Under the pieces are notes generated by a model, which worked only from the letters and a program-made list of their open reading frames with translations, ran no database searches and was not told the DNA's origin. From positions 1-14,013 of the forward strand of contig JAGWNO010000036.1 in assembly GCA_028871235.1 (NCBI GenBank): a DNA stretch of 14,013 nt, in the 5' to 3' direction. A program made the translations under genes and the position numbers. Shown here piece after piece: positions 1 to 7,366 of the stretch. How positions within the stretch are numbered: position 1 is the first letter of the stretch; every line of letters starts with the position of its first letter. Source of the stretch: Gammaproteobacteria bacterium. GTDB taxonomy: Bacteria > Pseudomonadota > Gammaproteobacteria > Natronospirales > REEB76.

Positions 1-105
1 GAGGACATCCAGCGCACCATCCATGCTCACCCGACACTCTCGGAAGCGATGCACGAAGCCGCACTGGCAGCGGACAGACATGCCATCCATGCCTTCAACA
101 AGTAA
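1..105 (+). CDS. lpdA: Dihydrolipoyl dehydrogenase (E3), C-terminal end only
   Basis: The window opens inside this gene; only its last 34 codons and a TAA stop are visible. LpdA is the FAD flavoprotein that reoxidises lipoyl groups of the pyruvate and 2-oxoglutarate dehydrogenase complexes and passes electrons to NAD+. The visible tail carries the family's C-terminal signature IHAHPTLSEA. There, the His before Pro (visible residue 10) and the Glu five residues later (15) match the catalytic His-Glu dyad of the dimer interface. The rest, up to the terminal FNK, matches the usual length and character of the E3 C-terminus. The upstream part, with FAD- and NAD-binding domains and the redox disulfide, lies outside the window. 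A related disulfide reductase is possible, but the HAHPTLSE motif is typical of lipoamide dehydrogenases. A good hairpin terminator follows 28 bp after the stop. Confidence 0.9.
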   Translation, partial: EDIQRTIHAHPTLSEAMHEAALAADRHAIHAFNK

Positions 106-133
106 GAACTGAAGCTTGATACTTTAATATGAA

Positions 134-166
134 ATCAGCAGGCGCCTGCTGGCGTCTGATTTTTTT
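134..166 (+). terminator. Rho-independent terminator after lpdA
   Basis: The left arm ATCAG (134-138) pairs with CTGAT (156-160). After a 3-nt bulge, GCGCC (142-146) pairs with GGCGT (151-155) around a TGCT loop, with one G-T pair. Seven T residues (160-166) follow at once. The inner part can also fold as the palindrome AGCAGGCGCCTGCT. It sits 28 bp after the lpdA stop and ends 44 bp from the stop of the convergent minus-strand gene. It should end lpdA transcripts. On the minus strand the hairpin has no clean U-run after it, so it is probably a weaker terminator in that direction. Confidence 0.75.
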
Positions 167-209
167 GCCTGACGGCAGCGGAGACATATCAAGCGCCAGT
201 CACGCCGCT

Positions 210-1538
210 TCAGGAAGCCTGGTGATATTTCCGGTTAAAGGACGTAATAGCGTTCACGAGCGCAATCAGGCCTTCACGTTCCGCCGCAGAGACCAGCGGG
301 TTCCACACTTCGACGATGAGCACAACCCTGAGGGATTGACTGCGATTCCAGGCCTCGTGCTCGAAGCTATCATCGAAAATCAGGCATTCACCTTGCTTCC
401 AGCAGCGGGTCTCCTCGCCGACACGGATGGAACAATCTTGTGGGATGATGATTGGCAGATGCACCACCAGTTTGTAGTTGCCGAGGCCGTGATGGGGCGG
501 GATATGCGTGCCTGGTTTGAGGATCGAGAACAGCGCTTCAGGAGCATGTTCATCGGCGCGGGGAAGCGGCAGCCTTTGTATGGCTTCCACGGTGGCGGGA
601 CAAAGACCGCAGTTCCTTTCGTTACGGACGCCACCCTTGAAAAAGTGGAACGCGCTCCAGCGTTTTGACCCGTCGAGTTCGCGCCATTGGTATGGATCTA
701 CGCCCTTCTGGGCCTGTACGTAGGGGGTCAGGTTGTCTTCGGAGCCAAGCACCGATGACAGTTCGGACCGGATGACGTCTGTGGCGGCCTCGAGTTGCGG
801 CACCCACGGAAATCCATCGCGCTCAAAAAAAGCATGCGGGGCCAATTCCGGAAGGTAGATGAATGCCGGCCGCTGCGTCCGGTTCATATATTGGGGCAGA
901 TGATCGCCGACATAGGTTTCCGCCGCCAACTGGACGCGGCGCAGGGCGCCGAACCCGTGCCGCTCGCGGACCGGCTGCAGTGCATGCTCTATCAGCTGCA
1001 TCTGCGTATCACGGATGGTCTCCGCTGCATGGGCCGCAAGACTGTCTGGCTTCAGAGGGGCGCTGCCGTCAGCGGCGGGTTGTCGGCGGAATGGAAATCG
1101 GCGCCATGCCTGCCAGTAAGCAGCTACTGCGGTTTCATTCTTTCCTAGCTTTTCCAGTATCGCACCCTTGTGTAGGTATGGTTCACGAGACACTGGCGCG
1201 AGTTCGATAGCCCGCTCCAGCTCGGCAAGCGCCTCTGGAAATTCATTGCAGGCTTGATGAGCCAGGGCGAGTCGCTGATGAAAATCCGCCCGCTCCGGGG
1301 CAACACGCAGCGCGCCTTGCAGCAGCTGTATGCACTGCTTAGGATCATCACGCTGCCATGCCAGCATGGCAAGAAAATCCAGTGCCTGGTGGTGATAAGG
1401 CGCGACTTCTATGATTGTGCGGTATAGTTTTTCAGCTGCCGCTGTTTCGCCAACTGCCACAAGTTGGCGTGCGCTTTCCGCGAGCGTATGGATTTGCCAG
1501 GAAGCGCCAGCTACATTATTCGGTAGGTGCCGGTTCAC
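210..1538 (-). CDS. TPR-repeat protein with aspartyl/asparaginyl beta-hydroxylase-like domain
   Basis: The protein has 442 residues. Residues 15-150 are helical TPR-like repeats, for example the segments around 50-80, 86-114 and 118-147 with alternating Ala/Leu/Tyr and Pro-ended helices. Residues 200-430 match the AspH (PF05118) double-stranded beta-helix. Aligned from memory to human AspH, the two Fe(II) histidines are H349 (in PPHHG) and H394 (in DDSFEHEAW). The 2-oxoglutarate-binding Arg is R404, and H360 (KLVVHLP) is also conserved. This predicts a Fe(II)/2-oxoglutarate dioxygenase that hydroxylates a protein or small-molecule substrate; the substrate cannot be read from sequence. No signal peptide or membrane helix is seen, so it is probably cytoplasmic. 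The start is a GTG: an in-frame TGA lies 24 bp upstream with no ATG between, and no clear Shine-Dalgarno precedes it. It is divergent from the deacetylase gene and convergent with lpdA. Confidence 0.85.
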   Translation of the reverse strand: MNRHLPNNVAGASWQIHTLAESARQLVAVGETAAAEKLYRTIIEVAPYHHQALDFLAMLAWQRDDPKQCIQLLQGALRVAPERADFHQRLALAHQACNEFPEALAELERAIELAPVSREPYLHKGAILEKLGKNETAVAAYWQAWRRFPFRRQPAADGSAPLKPDSLAAHAAETIRDTQMQLIEHALQPVRERHGFGALRRVQLAAETYVGDHLPQYMNRTQRPAFIYLPELAPHAFFERDGFPWVPQLEAATDVIRSELSSVLGSEDNLTPYVQAQKGVDPYQWRELDGSKRWSAFHFFKGGVRNERNCGLCPATVEAIQRLPLPRADEHAPEALFSILKPGTHIPPHHGLGNYKLVVHLPIIIPQDCSIRVGEETRCWKQGECLIFDDSFEHEAWNRSQSLRVVLIVEVWNPLVSAAEREGLIALVNAITSFNRKYHQAS

Positions 1539-1718
1539 GTTACGGTGACGATCTGGTATTCAGCATGCAGCGCTGTTATTCATGCGCAATGCTCAATATA
1601 CCACCACGTAGGCCAGCAGCCGGAAGCATGACCCGGGTTCTTATGTCAAAGAGTCACGGTGCCCCGGGATGCGCTTTGCTTGTCTTTTTGCGATAGCAGT
1701 GGGAGGATTTGGCCTATC
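1539..1718. other. Divergent intergenic region between the AspH-like and deacetylase genes
   Basis: This 180-bp stretch should hold promoters for both genes. It contains a short AT-rich patch around 1594-1602 (CAATATACC) that could serve as a -10 in either direction, but I see no convincing -35 partner. The deacetylase ribosome site GGGAGG is at 1701-1706. No operator or hairpin terminator was seen. Confidence 0.3.
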
Positions 1719-2771
1719 GTGAGGAAATCCGTCTTTACCTTGATTTGCGCGCGGCTGTGGCCGGCTGCCGCCTGGTGTGCCTTGCCAAGCCACGCGGTGG
1801 TGTTCATGTACCACCGTTTCGGTGACAGCCGTTATCCCTCCACCGATATCCGTCTCAGTCAGTTCGATGCGCAACTCGAGTGGTTGGCGAAGAATCATTA
1901 CCAGGTCTGGCCGCTGCCGAAGATCGTGGATTACCTCAAGGGGAATAAACCCATACCCGATCATGTGGTGGCGATCACCATCGACGATGCCTATCAAACC
2001 GTTTATGAGTACGCCTACCCGCGTCTCAAGGCGCGCGGCTGGCCGTTTACCGTATTCGTCAGCACCGACGCGGTGGACCGGCATTACCCCGATTTCATGA
2101 CCTGGGACGAATTGCGCGAGATGGGCCGGTACGGCGCCAACTTTGGCGACCATACACTGAGTCATCCGCACCTGCCCTTCCGCCTGCCGGGCGAGAGCGA
2201 CATGGCCTGGGCGGAACGCATGCACCATGAAATCCTCGGGGCACAGGCGCGACTGCAGGCGGAACTTGGATCGGACGCCGATGCGTCACCGAAACTCTTT
2301 GCCTACCCTTATGGTGAATACGACCGGGACCTGGCTGATTTGGTCAATGGTCTCGGTTTTGTCGCCTTTGGCCAGCAGGCCGGTGCCATCGGGGAACCGC
2401 TGGATCCGCGTGCGCTGCCGCGTTTCCCCATCGAAGAAAATTACGGCGATCTGGCCAGCTTCATGCTCAAGGCTGCGAGTCTGCCGCTGCCCGTCCAGAA
2501 ATTATCGCCGTGGGATCCGCTGGTCAAGAACAACAATCCGCCGCAACTCACGGTGACGCTGACACCGGGCGCGGTGCCGGCGGACGCCTTGCATTGTTAC
2601 CTGAATGGGCCGCCGCTGCAGATCAACTGGCTGGACACCGCCCGTACGCAGTTCGCCATCCGCGCTGACGCACCCATGACGGCGGGACGCAGCCGTTATA
2701 ACTGCACGGCGCTGGTGGATGGACGCTATTACTGGTACAGCCACATGTGGTTGCTGCCACCTGCACAGTGA
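1719..2771 (+). CDS. Secreted polysaccharide deacetylase (NodB/CE4 family)
   Basis: From the GTG at 1719 the protein has 350 residues. It begins with a typical signal peptide, a basic start (RK) then a hydrophobic stretch ending PSHA near residue 26. The CE4 motifs follow in order: MYHRF (30-34), TIDDAY with the catalytic base and metal Asp (D89, D90), GDHTLSHPH with the metal histidines H145 and H149, and YPYGEYD (196-202). It should remove N- or O-acetyl groups from an envelope or extracellular polysaccharide. The final 85 residues form an extra, probably beta-rich domain with two cysteines (C293, C329) and a Tyr/Trp-rich end; I do not recognise it. The frame stays open to a GTG at 1659, but only the 1719 start puts a signal peptide at the N-terminus. 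GGGAGG at 1701-1706 is a usable, slightly distant ribosome site. The substrate is not evident. Confidence 0.85.
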   Translation: MRKSVFTLICARLWPAAAWCALPSHAVVFMYHRFGDSRYPSTDIRLSQFDAQLEWLAKNHYQVWPLPKIVDYLKGNKPIPDHVVAITIDDAYQTVYEYAYPRLKARGWPFTVFVSTDAVDRHYPDFMTWDELREMGRYGANFGDHTLSHPHLPFRLPGESDMAWAERMHHEILGAQARLQAELGSDADASPKLFAYPYGEYDRDLADLVNGLGFVAFGQQAGAIGEPLDPRALPRFPIEENYGDLASFMLKAASLPLPVQKLSPWDPLVKNNNPPQLTVTLTPGAVPADALHCYLNGPPLQINWLDTARTQFAIRADAPMTAGRSRYNCTALVDGRYYWYSHMWLLPPAQ

Positions 2772-2777
2772 CGGCCA

Positions 2778-3731
2778 TTATTCGCCGAAGGATGCCAGCG
2801 ACAGGTTCTTGAGCTTGCCCAGTTCGTTGCCGCGGATCATGGCGCGGATGTTGCTGATGTACATGTTGCCGGTGATGGAGTAGCGATCCAGCGCCCCGGC
2901 CAGCTGCAAGGCGTCCAGGGGTTTGCCGGTGGTGCGCATCCCGGCGCGCATCTCGCGGAAGTCCGTGTAGGCGAAACCGATGTTGATGTTGTGCAGGTAG
3001 GCGCGCACCGAAGTCTGCACATCCGGATACACGCGCACCAGATGGGTGGCGTCGCCGGGGCGGTTGCTGGGTACCGCGCCCTGGTCCTCGTCCCAGGTCC
3101 AGATGCCGAACAGGTTGTTGGCTTCCAGCGCGAAGCGCGACGTGCCCCAGCCGCTTTCCTGCGCCGCCTGCGCCAGCACCAGCGCCACCGGCACGATATC
3201 CACACGGCTCAGCAGCGTCTCGCGCACCTGCGGATCGTTGAGGTCGCCCGTTACCCGGTACTGGTCGGCGATGGCCGCGATTTCCTCGCCGGCGTCCGAC
3301 TGGGGATCGACGACGCCCTGGCCGAACTGCTGCAGCAGGAACACCCGCTGGTTCCAGATGCGCAGATTCTCCGCCAGCACGATGGGCAGCAGCGCGCGGA
3401 AGAACACCGTCTTCTTCTGATCCTTGTCGAGGGTATCGAGGCCGTAGGGCAGGCTCTCGATGGCGTAGGGCGGCACCACATCCTGCGGCGGCCAGGAGTA
3501 ATCCTCGCTGGAGAAGATATTCTCCAGCGCCTCCGCCGAAGGGGGCTTGATGTAAATGAGCTGCGCGGTGGAAATCAGCGGGACGGGGCGGGCGGGAGTA
3601 TGGCGTTGATGCCAGATGATCAGCCCGGCCACCAGCAGAGGGATGAGGGACAGCAGCGAGTAGCCGACTAGCCGGCCCAGACGGCCGGGCAGCGGTTCAC
3701 GGGGCTGGCTGCGTGCTGCTGCGCTGCTAAT
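2778..3731 (-). CDS. Bax-like membrane-anchored glucosaminidase (peptidoglycan hydrolase)
   Basis: The catalytic part resembles E. coli Bax and the FlgJ/LytG glucosaminidases (GH73). It contains LAQAAQESGWGTSRFA, whose Glu is the expected catalytic acid, then NNLFGIWTW, VYPDVQTSVRAYLHNIN and a C-terminal YSITGNMYISNIRAMI segment. It should cut between N-acetylglucosamine and N-acetylmuramic acid in the periplasm. The first conventional start is a GTG at 3632, but that would begin inside a transmembrane helix. The frame continues upstream through a basic region (several Arg) and a helix of about 20 hydrophobic residues (LVGYSLLSLIPLLVAGLIIW) with no ATG, GTG or TTG before the GTG itself. I chose the ATT at 3731 because GAGGA lies 7 nt before it. 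That gives 317 residues in the cytoplasm-TM-periplasm layout expected. The gene follows relA on the same strand and converges on the deacetylase gene with a 6-bp gap. Confidence 0.8.
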   Translation of the reverse strand: MSSAAARSQPREPLPGRLGRLVGYSLLSLIPLLVAGLIIWHQRHTPARPVPLISTAQLIYIKPPSAEALENIFSSEDYSWPPQDVVPPYAIESLPYGLDTLDKDQKKTVFFRALLPIVLAENLRIWNQRVFLLQQFGQGVVDPQSDAGEEIAAIADQYRVTGDLNDPQVRETLLSRVDIVPVALVLAQAAQESGWGTSRFALEANNLFGIWTWDEDQGAVPSNRPGDATHLVRVYPDVQTSVRAYLHNINIGFAYTDFREMRAGMRTTGKPLDALQLAGALDRYSITGNMYISNIRAMIRGNELGKLKNLSLASFGE

Positions 3732-3738
3732 GAGCTGA

Positions 3739-3743
3739 TCCTC
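3739..3743 (-). promoter_or_regulatory. Ribosome binding site supporting an ATT start
   Basis: On the minus strand GAGGA is followed by 7 nt (TCAGCTC) and then ATT at 3731-3729. This is the only well-spaced Shine-Dalgarno sequence in the 5' part of the Bax-like frame. It is the reason for placing the start there rather than at the GTG inside the membrane helix. A match of this length can occur by chance. Confidence 0.4.
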
Positions 3744-3796
3744 GCTGATGGCACGGGCGGGAATCTAGTACATACGGGAGCGGAAGGAAACCCCGG

Positions 3797-5917
3797 CTAG
3801 CTGCCTTGGTCCCGTACCGCCCGCAGCACACCCGGCACACGTGACAGCCGCGCCAGCAGCCGCGAGAGCTGGGCAAGATCGGCGATGGCCAGGGTCATGT
3901 GCAGCCTCGCCAGGCTGCCGCTTTCCACCAGGCGCGTCTGCAGTGCCAACACCCGGATTTTCTCATTGGCGATCACCGCCGTGAGGTCGCTCAGCAGGTC
4001 GCGACGTTCCTGGGCCTCGATGGTCAGCCGCACGGGATAGGTTTGTGCGCGTCCCTGCCAGGTCGCGGCCATGGCCCGCTCGGGGTTGCGTGCCAGGAGA
4101 CGCTTGAGGCTTGCGCATTCCATCCGGTGCACGGTGATGCCGTGGCCGCGGGTCACGTACCCGCACAGGGCTTCGCCAGGCAGAGGATGACAGCAGCGGG
4201 CCAGGCTGGTGAGCAGGTTATCCACGCCGGCTACCGTAACCGCCGGGACGACAGACTTGCGCGCTTGCCTGGCTGCCGCAAGCGGTGGAGTGACAGTGAT
4301 GGCGGGGGTTTCAAGCGCCAGCTCGTGCTGCACTGCGCCAGCCACTTGGGCGGCAGTCACATCACCTGCGCCCACGGCGGCGAACAGATCATCCAGCGCG
4401 GCGAAGTGAAAATGACTCAGCAGCCGTTCGTGACCGAAGTCCCTCAGTCCCAGCCGCTCCAGTTCCCGTTCCAGGGTTTCACGGCCATAGCGGGTGTTCA
4501 AGCCCCGCTCCTGGCCGCGGAAGAATGCGCGCACCTTGTCGCGGGCACGGTTGGTGGCGAGGAAGCCGGCGAGCGGATTCAGCCAGTCACGACTGGGCTC
4601 AGCTTCGCGGCTGGTGAGGATTTCCACCTGTTGCCCGCTTTCCAGCCGCTGGGTGAGCGGCACCAACCGGCCGTCCACGCGCGCGCCACGGCACCGGTGG
4701 CCTATGTCACTGTGGATGTAATAAGCGAAGTCCAGTACCGTGGCGCCGCGCGGCAGATCCAGCACCGCACCCTTGGGGGTGAGCACGTACACCCGTTCGT
4801 CCACCAGTGCGGCCCGGAAACGGTCAATGAAATCCGCATCACTGCCGCCCGGTGCCAGCAGCTGCCGCATCCAGCCGAGGCGCGCCTCCAAACCGGCATC
4901 GAAGCGCCCGCCCTCCTTGTAACGCCAGTGGGCGGCCACACCCAGCTCCGCGTGCTGATGCATCTCGTGGGTGCGTATCTGGATTTCCAGCGGCCGCCCG
5001 TCAGGCGCGATGACCGCCGTATGCAGTGAGCGGTAGAAATTGTCCTTGGGGCGGGTGATGTAGTCGTCGAATTCCCCGGGTATGTGCCGCCATAGACCGT
5101 GTACCACGCCCAGTGCCGCATAACAGTCGGCGACATTATCCACCAGCACGCGCACCGCGCGGACGTCGGAGAGTGCCGTGAATTCCAGCTGTTTGCGCTG
5201 CAGCTTGCGCCAGATGCTGTAGATGTGTTTCGGTCGGCCGCTGACCTCCGCGGCGATGCCCGCTGCCTGCAGTTTGCCGGCGAGCAACTGCACGGTCTCC
5301 GCGATGGAGGTCTCGCGATCGGTGCGCCGCTGGTTCAGCCACTCGGCCACCTGGCGGTAATTTCCGGGTTCCAGATAGCGGAAAGCCAGGTCTTCCAGTT
5401 CCCACTTGAGCTGCCAGATGCCGAGACGGCTGGCGAGCGGGGCGTAAATTTCGCGCACCGCAGCGGCGAGCCGTTGCTGTTCCAGCGGGGTCGCCTGCCG
5501 GGCGGCGCGCAGCGCATGCAGGCGCCGCGCCAGCACCACCACCAGCACCCGTGCATCGCCGATGATGGCCAGCAGCAGTTTGCGCAGGTTCTCAGCCTGC
5601 GCCGGAGAGGGCGGCGTGCCGCCGCTGTCACCCACGCTTTCCAGCAGCGGCACTGCCAGCACCTCACGCACCAGTCGGCTGGCCTCCTCACCGATGCGCT
5701 CCGGCAGCCCGTCAAGGGGCAGTACGCCGCCGGCCACCAGCGGTACCGCCATTCCCGCCCAGGTGAGGGCGGCATCAAGCTGCAATTTCGCCAGTATTTC
5801 CGCTACCCCGTCGGCTTCGGCGCGCAGCGGCGGCGGCAAGCCGCCGGGATCCACCAGCCGGACGAGGTCCGGTGTCACTGGCGGGGATGATATGCGGTGA
5901 ACGGTGTGCGTGGGCAT
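3797..5917 (-). CDS. relA: RelA, GTP/GDP pyrophosphokinase ((p)ppGpp synthetase I)
   Basis: The protein has 706 residues (E. coli RelA has 744). RelA senses uncharged tRNA on stalled ribosomes and makes the alarmone (p)ppGpp from ATP and GTP/GDP. The N-terminal hydrolase-like domain (about 30-150) lacks the HD metal motif of SpoT/Rel, so hydrolysis is not expected. The synthetase domain (about 155-340) contains YAPLASRLG, GRPKHIYSIWRK, the catalytic D251 in SDVRAVR, EFDD (282-285, the acidic ExDD form of monofunctional RelA) and EIQIRT. A TGS domain follows (about 375-436), then a helical region and a zinc-finger-like domain with CC (575-576), H597 and C601. An ACT/RRM domain closes it (about 627-703). 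The start is the first ATG; no strong ribosome site precedes it and V14 (GTG) is an alternative. A TATGAT hexamer at 5962-5967 (minus) could be a -10 element but lacks a good -35. The Bax-like gene follows closely. Confidence 0.95.
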   Translation of the reverse strand: MPTHTVHRISSPPVTPDLVRLVDPGGLPPPLRAEADGVAEILAKLQLDAALTWAGMAVPLVAGGVLPLDGLPERIGEEASRLVREVLAVPLLESVGDSGGTPPSPAQAENLRKLLLAIIGDARVLVVVLARRLHALRAARQATPLEQQRLAAAVREIYAPLASRLGIWQLKWELEDLAFRYLEPGNYRQVAEWLNQRRTDRETSIAETVQLLAGKLQAAGIAAEVSGRPKHIYSIWRKLQRKQLEFTALSDVRAVRVLVDNVADCYAALGVVHGLWRHIPGEFDDYITRPKDNFYRSLHTAVIAPDGRPLEIQIRTHEMHQHAELGVAAHWRYKEGGRFDAGLEARLGWMRQLLAPGGSDADFIDRFRAALVDERVYVLTPKGAVLDLPRGATVLDFAYYIHSDIGHRCRGARVDGRLVPLTQRLESGQQVEILTSREAEPSRDWLNPLAGFLATNRARDKVRAFFRGQERGLNTRYGRETLERELERLGLRDFGHERLLSHFHFAALDDLFAAVGAGDVTAAQVAGAVQHELALETPAITVTPPLAAARQARKSVVPAVTVAGVDNLLTSLARCCHPLPGEALCGYVTRGHGITVHRMECASLKRLLARNPERAMAATWQGRAQTYPVRLTIEAQERRDLLSDLTAVIANEKIRVLALQTRLVESGSLARLHMTLAIADLAQLSRLLARLSRVPGVLRAVRDQGS

Positions 5918-5995
5918 GGGAGAAAACGCTGAACGGCTGCCAGCTGCGGGTGTTTACCGTTATCATACGCACTTTGAACGCGGCCTTTGGCTATC

Positions 5996-6001
5996 AAGGA
6001 G
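5996..6001 (+). promoter_or_regulatory. Ribosome binding site of the YfaZ-like gene
   Basis: AAGGAG with an 8-nt spacer to the ATG at 6010. It decides the start of the YfaZ-like gene: the frame is open further upstream into relA, but only this start gives a signal peptide. Confidence 0.75.
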
Positions 6002-6009
6002 ACAGGATC

Positions 6010-6573
6010 ATGCTGTTACGTAGATTGGGCCTGATATTGGCACTAGGCTCTGCGGCTTTCACCGTCCACGCCGGCAACCTGGACATCAACCTGGGCAGCA
6101 ATGCGGCGTACATAGACTATGCCGCCAGCCTGACCAACACCGGGCTGCAGGGCGACCTCGGCTACCTGCATCACACCGACCGGGCGGATATCGGCGGGGT
6201 TGGCCTGCAACTCGTCGGTAACGCCAGCCCGGTGGGCTCGCCGCTCATCTTTGCCGTCGGCGGCAAGCTGCTGTTCATCAGCCCCAAACAGTTCAGCGGC
6301 AATGGCGCGGTGCTCGGCCTGGGCGGAAACTTCAGCTACACCTGGCCCAGTTACAACCGCTTCCTTATCGGCGGGGAGCTGTATTACGCGCCCAGTATCG
6401 TGTCGTTCAACAATGCCGATCATTACCTGCAGTACGGCGTGCGCGCCGGTTACGAGATACTGCGTAATGCGCAGGTCTACATCGGCTATCGGCACGTCTC
6501 CGCTGCATTTACCCGCACCAGCGACATTACGCTGGACAGCACCTTCCTGGTGGGGCTGAGTCTGACCTTCTGA
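6010..6573 (+). CDS. YfaZ-like outer membrane beta-barrel protein
   Basis: The protein has 187 residues and starts at the ATG after AAGGAG. A signal peptide covers about residues 1-21 (MLLRR basic start, hydrophobic core, cleavage after VHA). The mature protein of about 166 residues is rich in Gly, Tyr and alternating hydrophobic residues, as in a small outer membrane beta-barrel. It ends in VGLSLTF, with the C-terminal Phe recognised by the BAM assembly machinery. The layout, size and the segment AGYEILRNAQVYIGYRHV recall the YfaZ family (PF07437), whose function is not well established. It is divergent from relA and 39 bp upstream of yebC, and could be transcribed with yebC. Another small OmpA/OmpW-like barrel is possible, so I give no gene symbol. 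Confidence 0.75.
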   Translation: MLLRRLGLILALGSAAFTVHAGNLDINLGSNAAYIDYAASLTNTGLQGDLGYLHHTDRADIGGVGLQLVGNASPVGSPLIFAVGGKLLFISPKQFSGNGAVLGLGGNFSYTWPSYNRFLIGGELYYAPSIVSFNNADHYLQYGVRAGYEILRNAQVYIGYRHVSAAFTRTSDITLDSTFLVGLSLTF

Positions 6574-6612
6574 GGTGTCCGGTGAACTGGATTTCCGGAG
6601 ACGGGTGATCGC

Positions 6613-7356
6613 ATGGCGGGCCACAGCAAATGGGCCAACATCCAGCATCGCAAGAACGCCCAGGATGCCAAGCGCGGCAAACTGTTCACGCGCCTTATCC
6701 GTGAAATCACCACCGCGGCGCGGCACGGCGATCCAAGTCCGGACAGCAACCCGCGGTTGCGGCTGGCGGTGGACAAGGCGCTTACCGCCAATATGACCAA
6801 GGACACCATCGAACGCGCTATCAAGCGCGGCGCCGGCGGGCTCGCGGGTGTCACCTATGAGGAAATGCGTTATGAAGGCTACGGCCCCGCCGGCGTGGCC
6901 ATCATCGTCGAGTGCCTGTCCGACAACCGGACCCGCACCGTGGGTGAGGTGCGGCATGCATTCACGAAGTATGGCGGCAATCTCGGCGCCGATGGTTCGG
7001 TGAGCTATCTTTTCAGCAAGTGCGGCGTGCTGGTGTTTCCGGCGACTGCCGGCGAAGACCGGGTGATGGAGGCGGCGCTGGAAGCGGGCGCCGAGGACGT
7101 GGTCACTGACACGGACGGCGGTATCGAAGTGCTGACTGATCCGGCGGGGTTCCATGCGGTCAGGACAGCGATGGAGAAAGCCGGCCTGCGGCCGGCCTCC
7201 GCCGAGGTCATCATGCGCGCATCCACCTCGGTGGCTCTCAGCAGGGAGCAGGCGGGATCCGTGCTGACACTGCTCGAGGCACTGGAGAACCTGGATGATG
7301 TACAGACGGTATATTCCAATGCCGCGTTCCCGGATGAGGTGCTGCAGGCCCCATGA
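6613..7356 (+). CDS. yebC: YebC/PmpR-family (TACO1-like) protein
   Basis: The protein has 247 residues, the normal family length. The N-terminus MAGHSKWANIQHRKNAQDAKRG is the diagnostic YebC signature, though its first residues alone suffice to identify the family. It is followed by FTRLIREITTAAR, MTKDTIERAIKRGAGG and YEGYGPAGVAIIVECLSDN, all characteristic of the three-domain YebC fold. The family was long annotated as transcription regulators. Mitochondrial TACO1 and recent bacterial work point instead to a ribosome-linked role that relieves stalling at proline-rich stretches; which applies here cannot be read from the sequence. It acts in the cytoplasm. The start ATG lies 12 nt after GGAG (6597-6600). 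It heads the yebC-ruvCAB cluster, a conserved gammaproteobacterial arrangement, with ruvC 10-19 bp downstream. Confidence 0.95.
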   Translation: MAGHSKWANIQHRKNAQDAKRGKLFTRLIREITTAARHGDPSPDSNPRLRLAVDKALTANMTKDTIERAIKRGAGGLAGVTYEEMRYEGYGPAGVAIIVECLSDNRTRTVGEVRHAFTKYGGNLGADGSVSYLFSKCGVLVFPATAGEDRVMEAALEAGAEDVVTDTDGGIEVLTDPAGFHAVRTAMEKAGLRPASAEVIMRASTSVALSREQAGSVLTLLEALENLDDVQTVYSNAAFPDEVLQAP

Positions 7357-7366
7357 GCGTCACTGA

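Noticed and set aside
129..668. Plus-strand open frame after lpdA
   Set aside because: It starts inside the lpdA terminator hairpin and runs antisense to the AspH-like catalytic domain; no ribosome site.
3899..5029. Long open frame on the plus strand opposite relA
   Set aside because: It lies wholly opposite the RelA synthetase and TGS domains, and its low-complexity His/Gln/Arg-rich translation shows no motif.
6043..7155. Open frame on the minus strand opposite the YfaZ-like gene and yebC
   Set aside because: It spans the antisense of two unrelated well-supported genes and the gap between them, with no signal or domain of its own.
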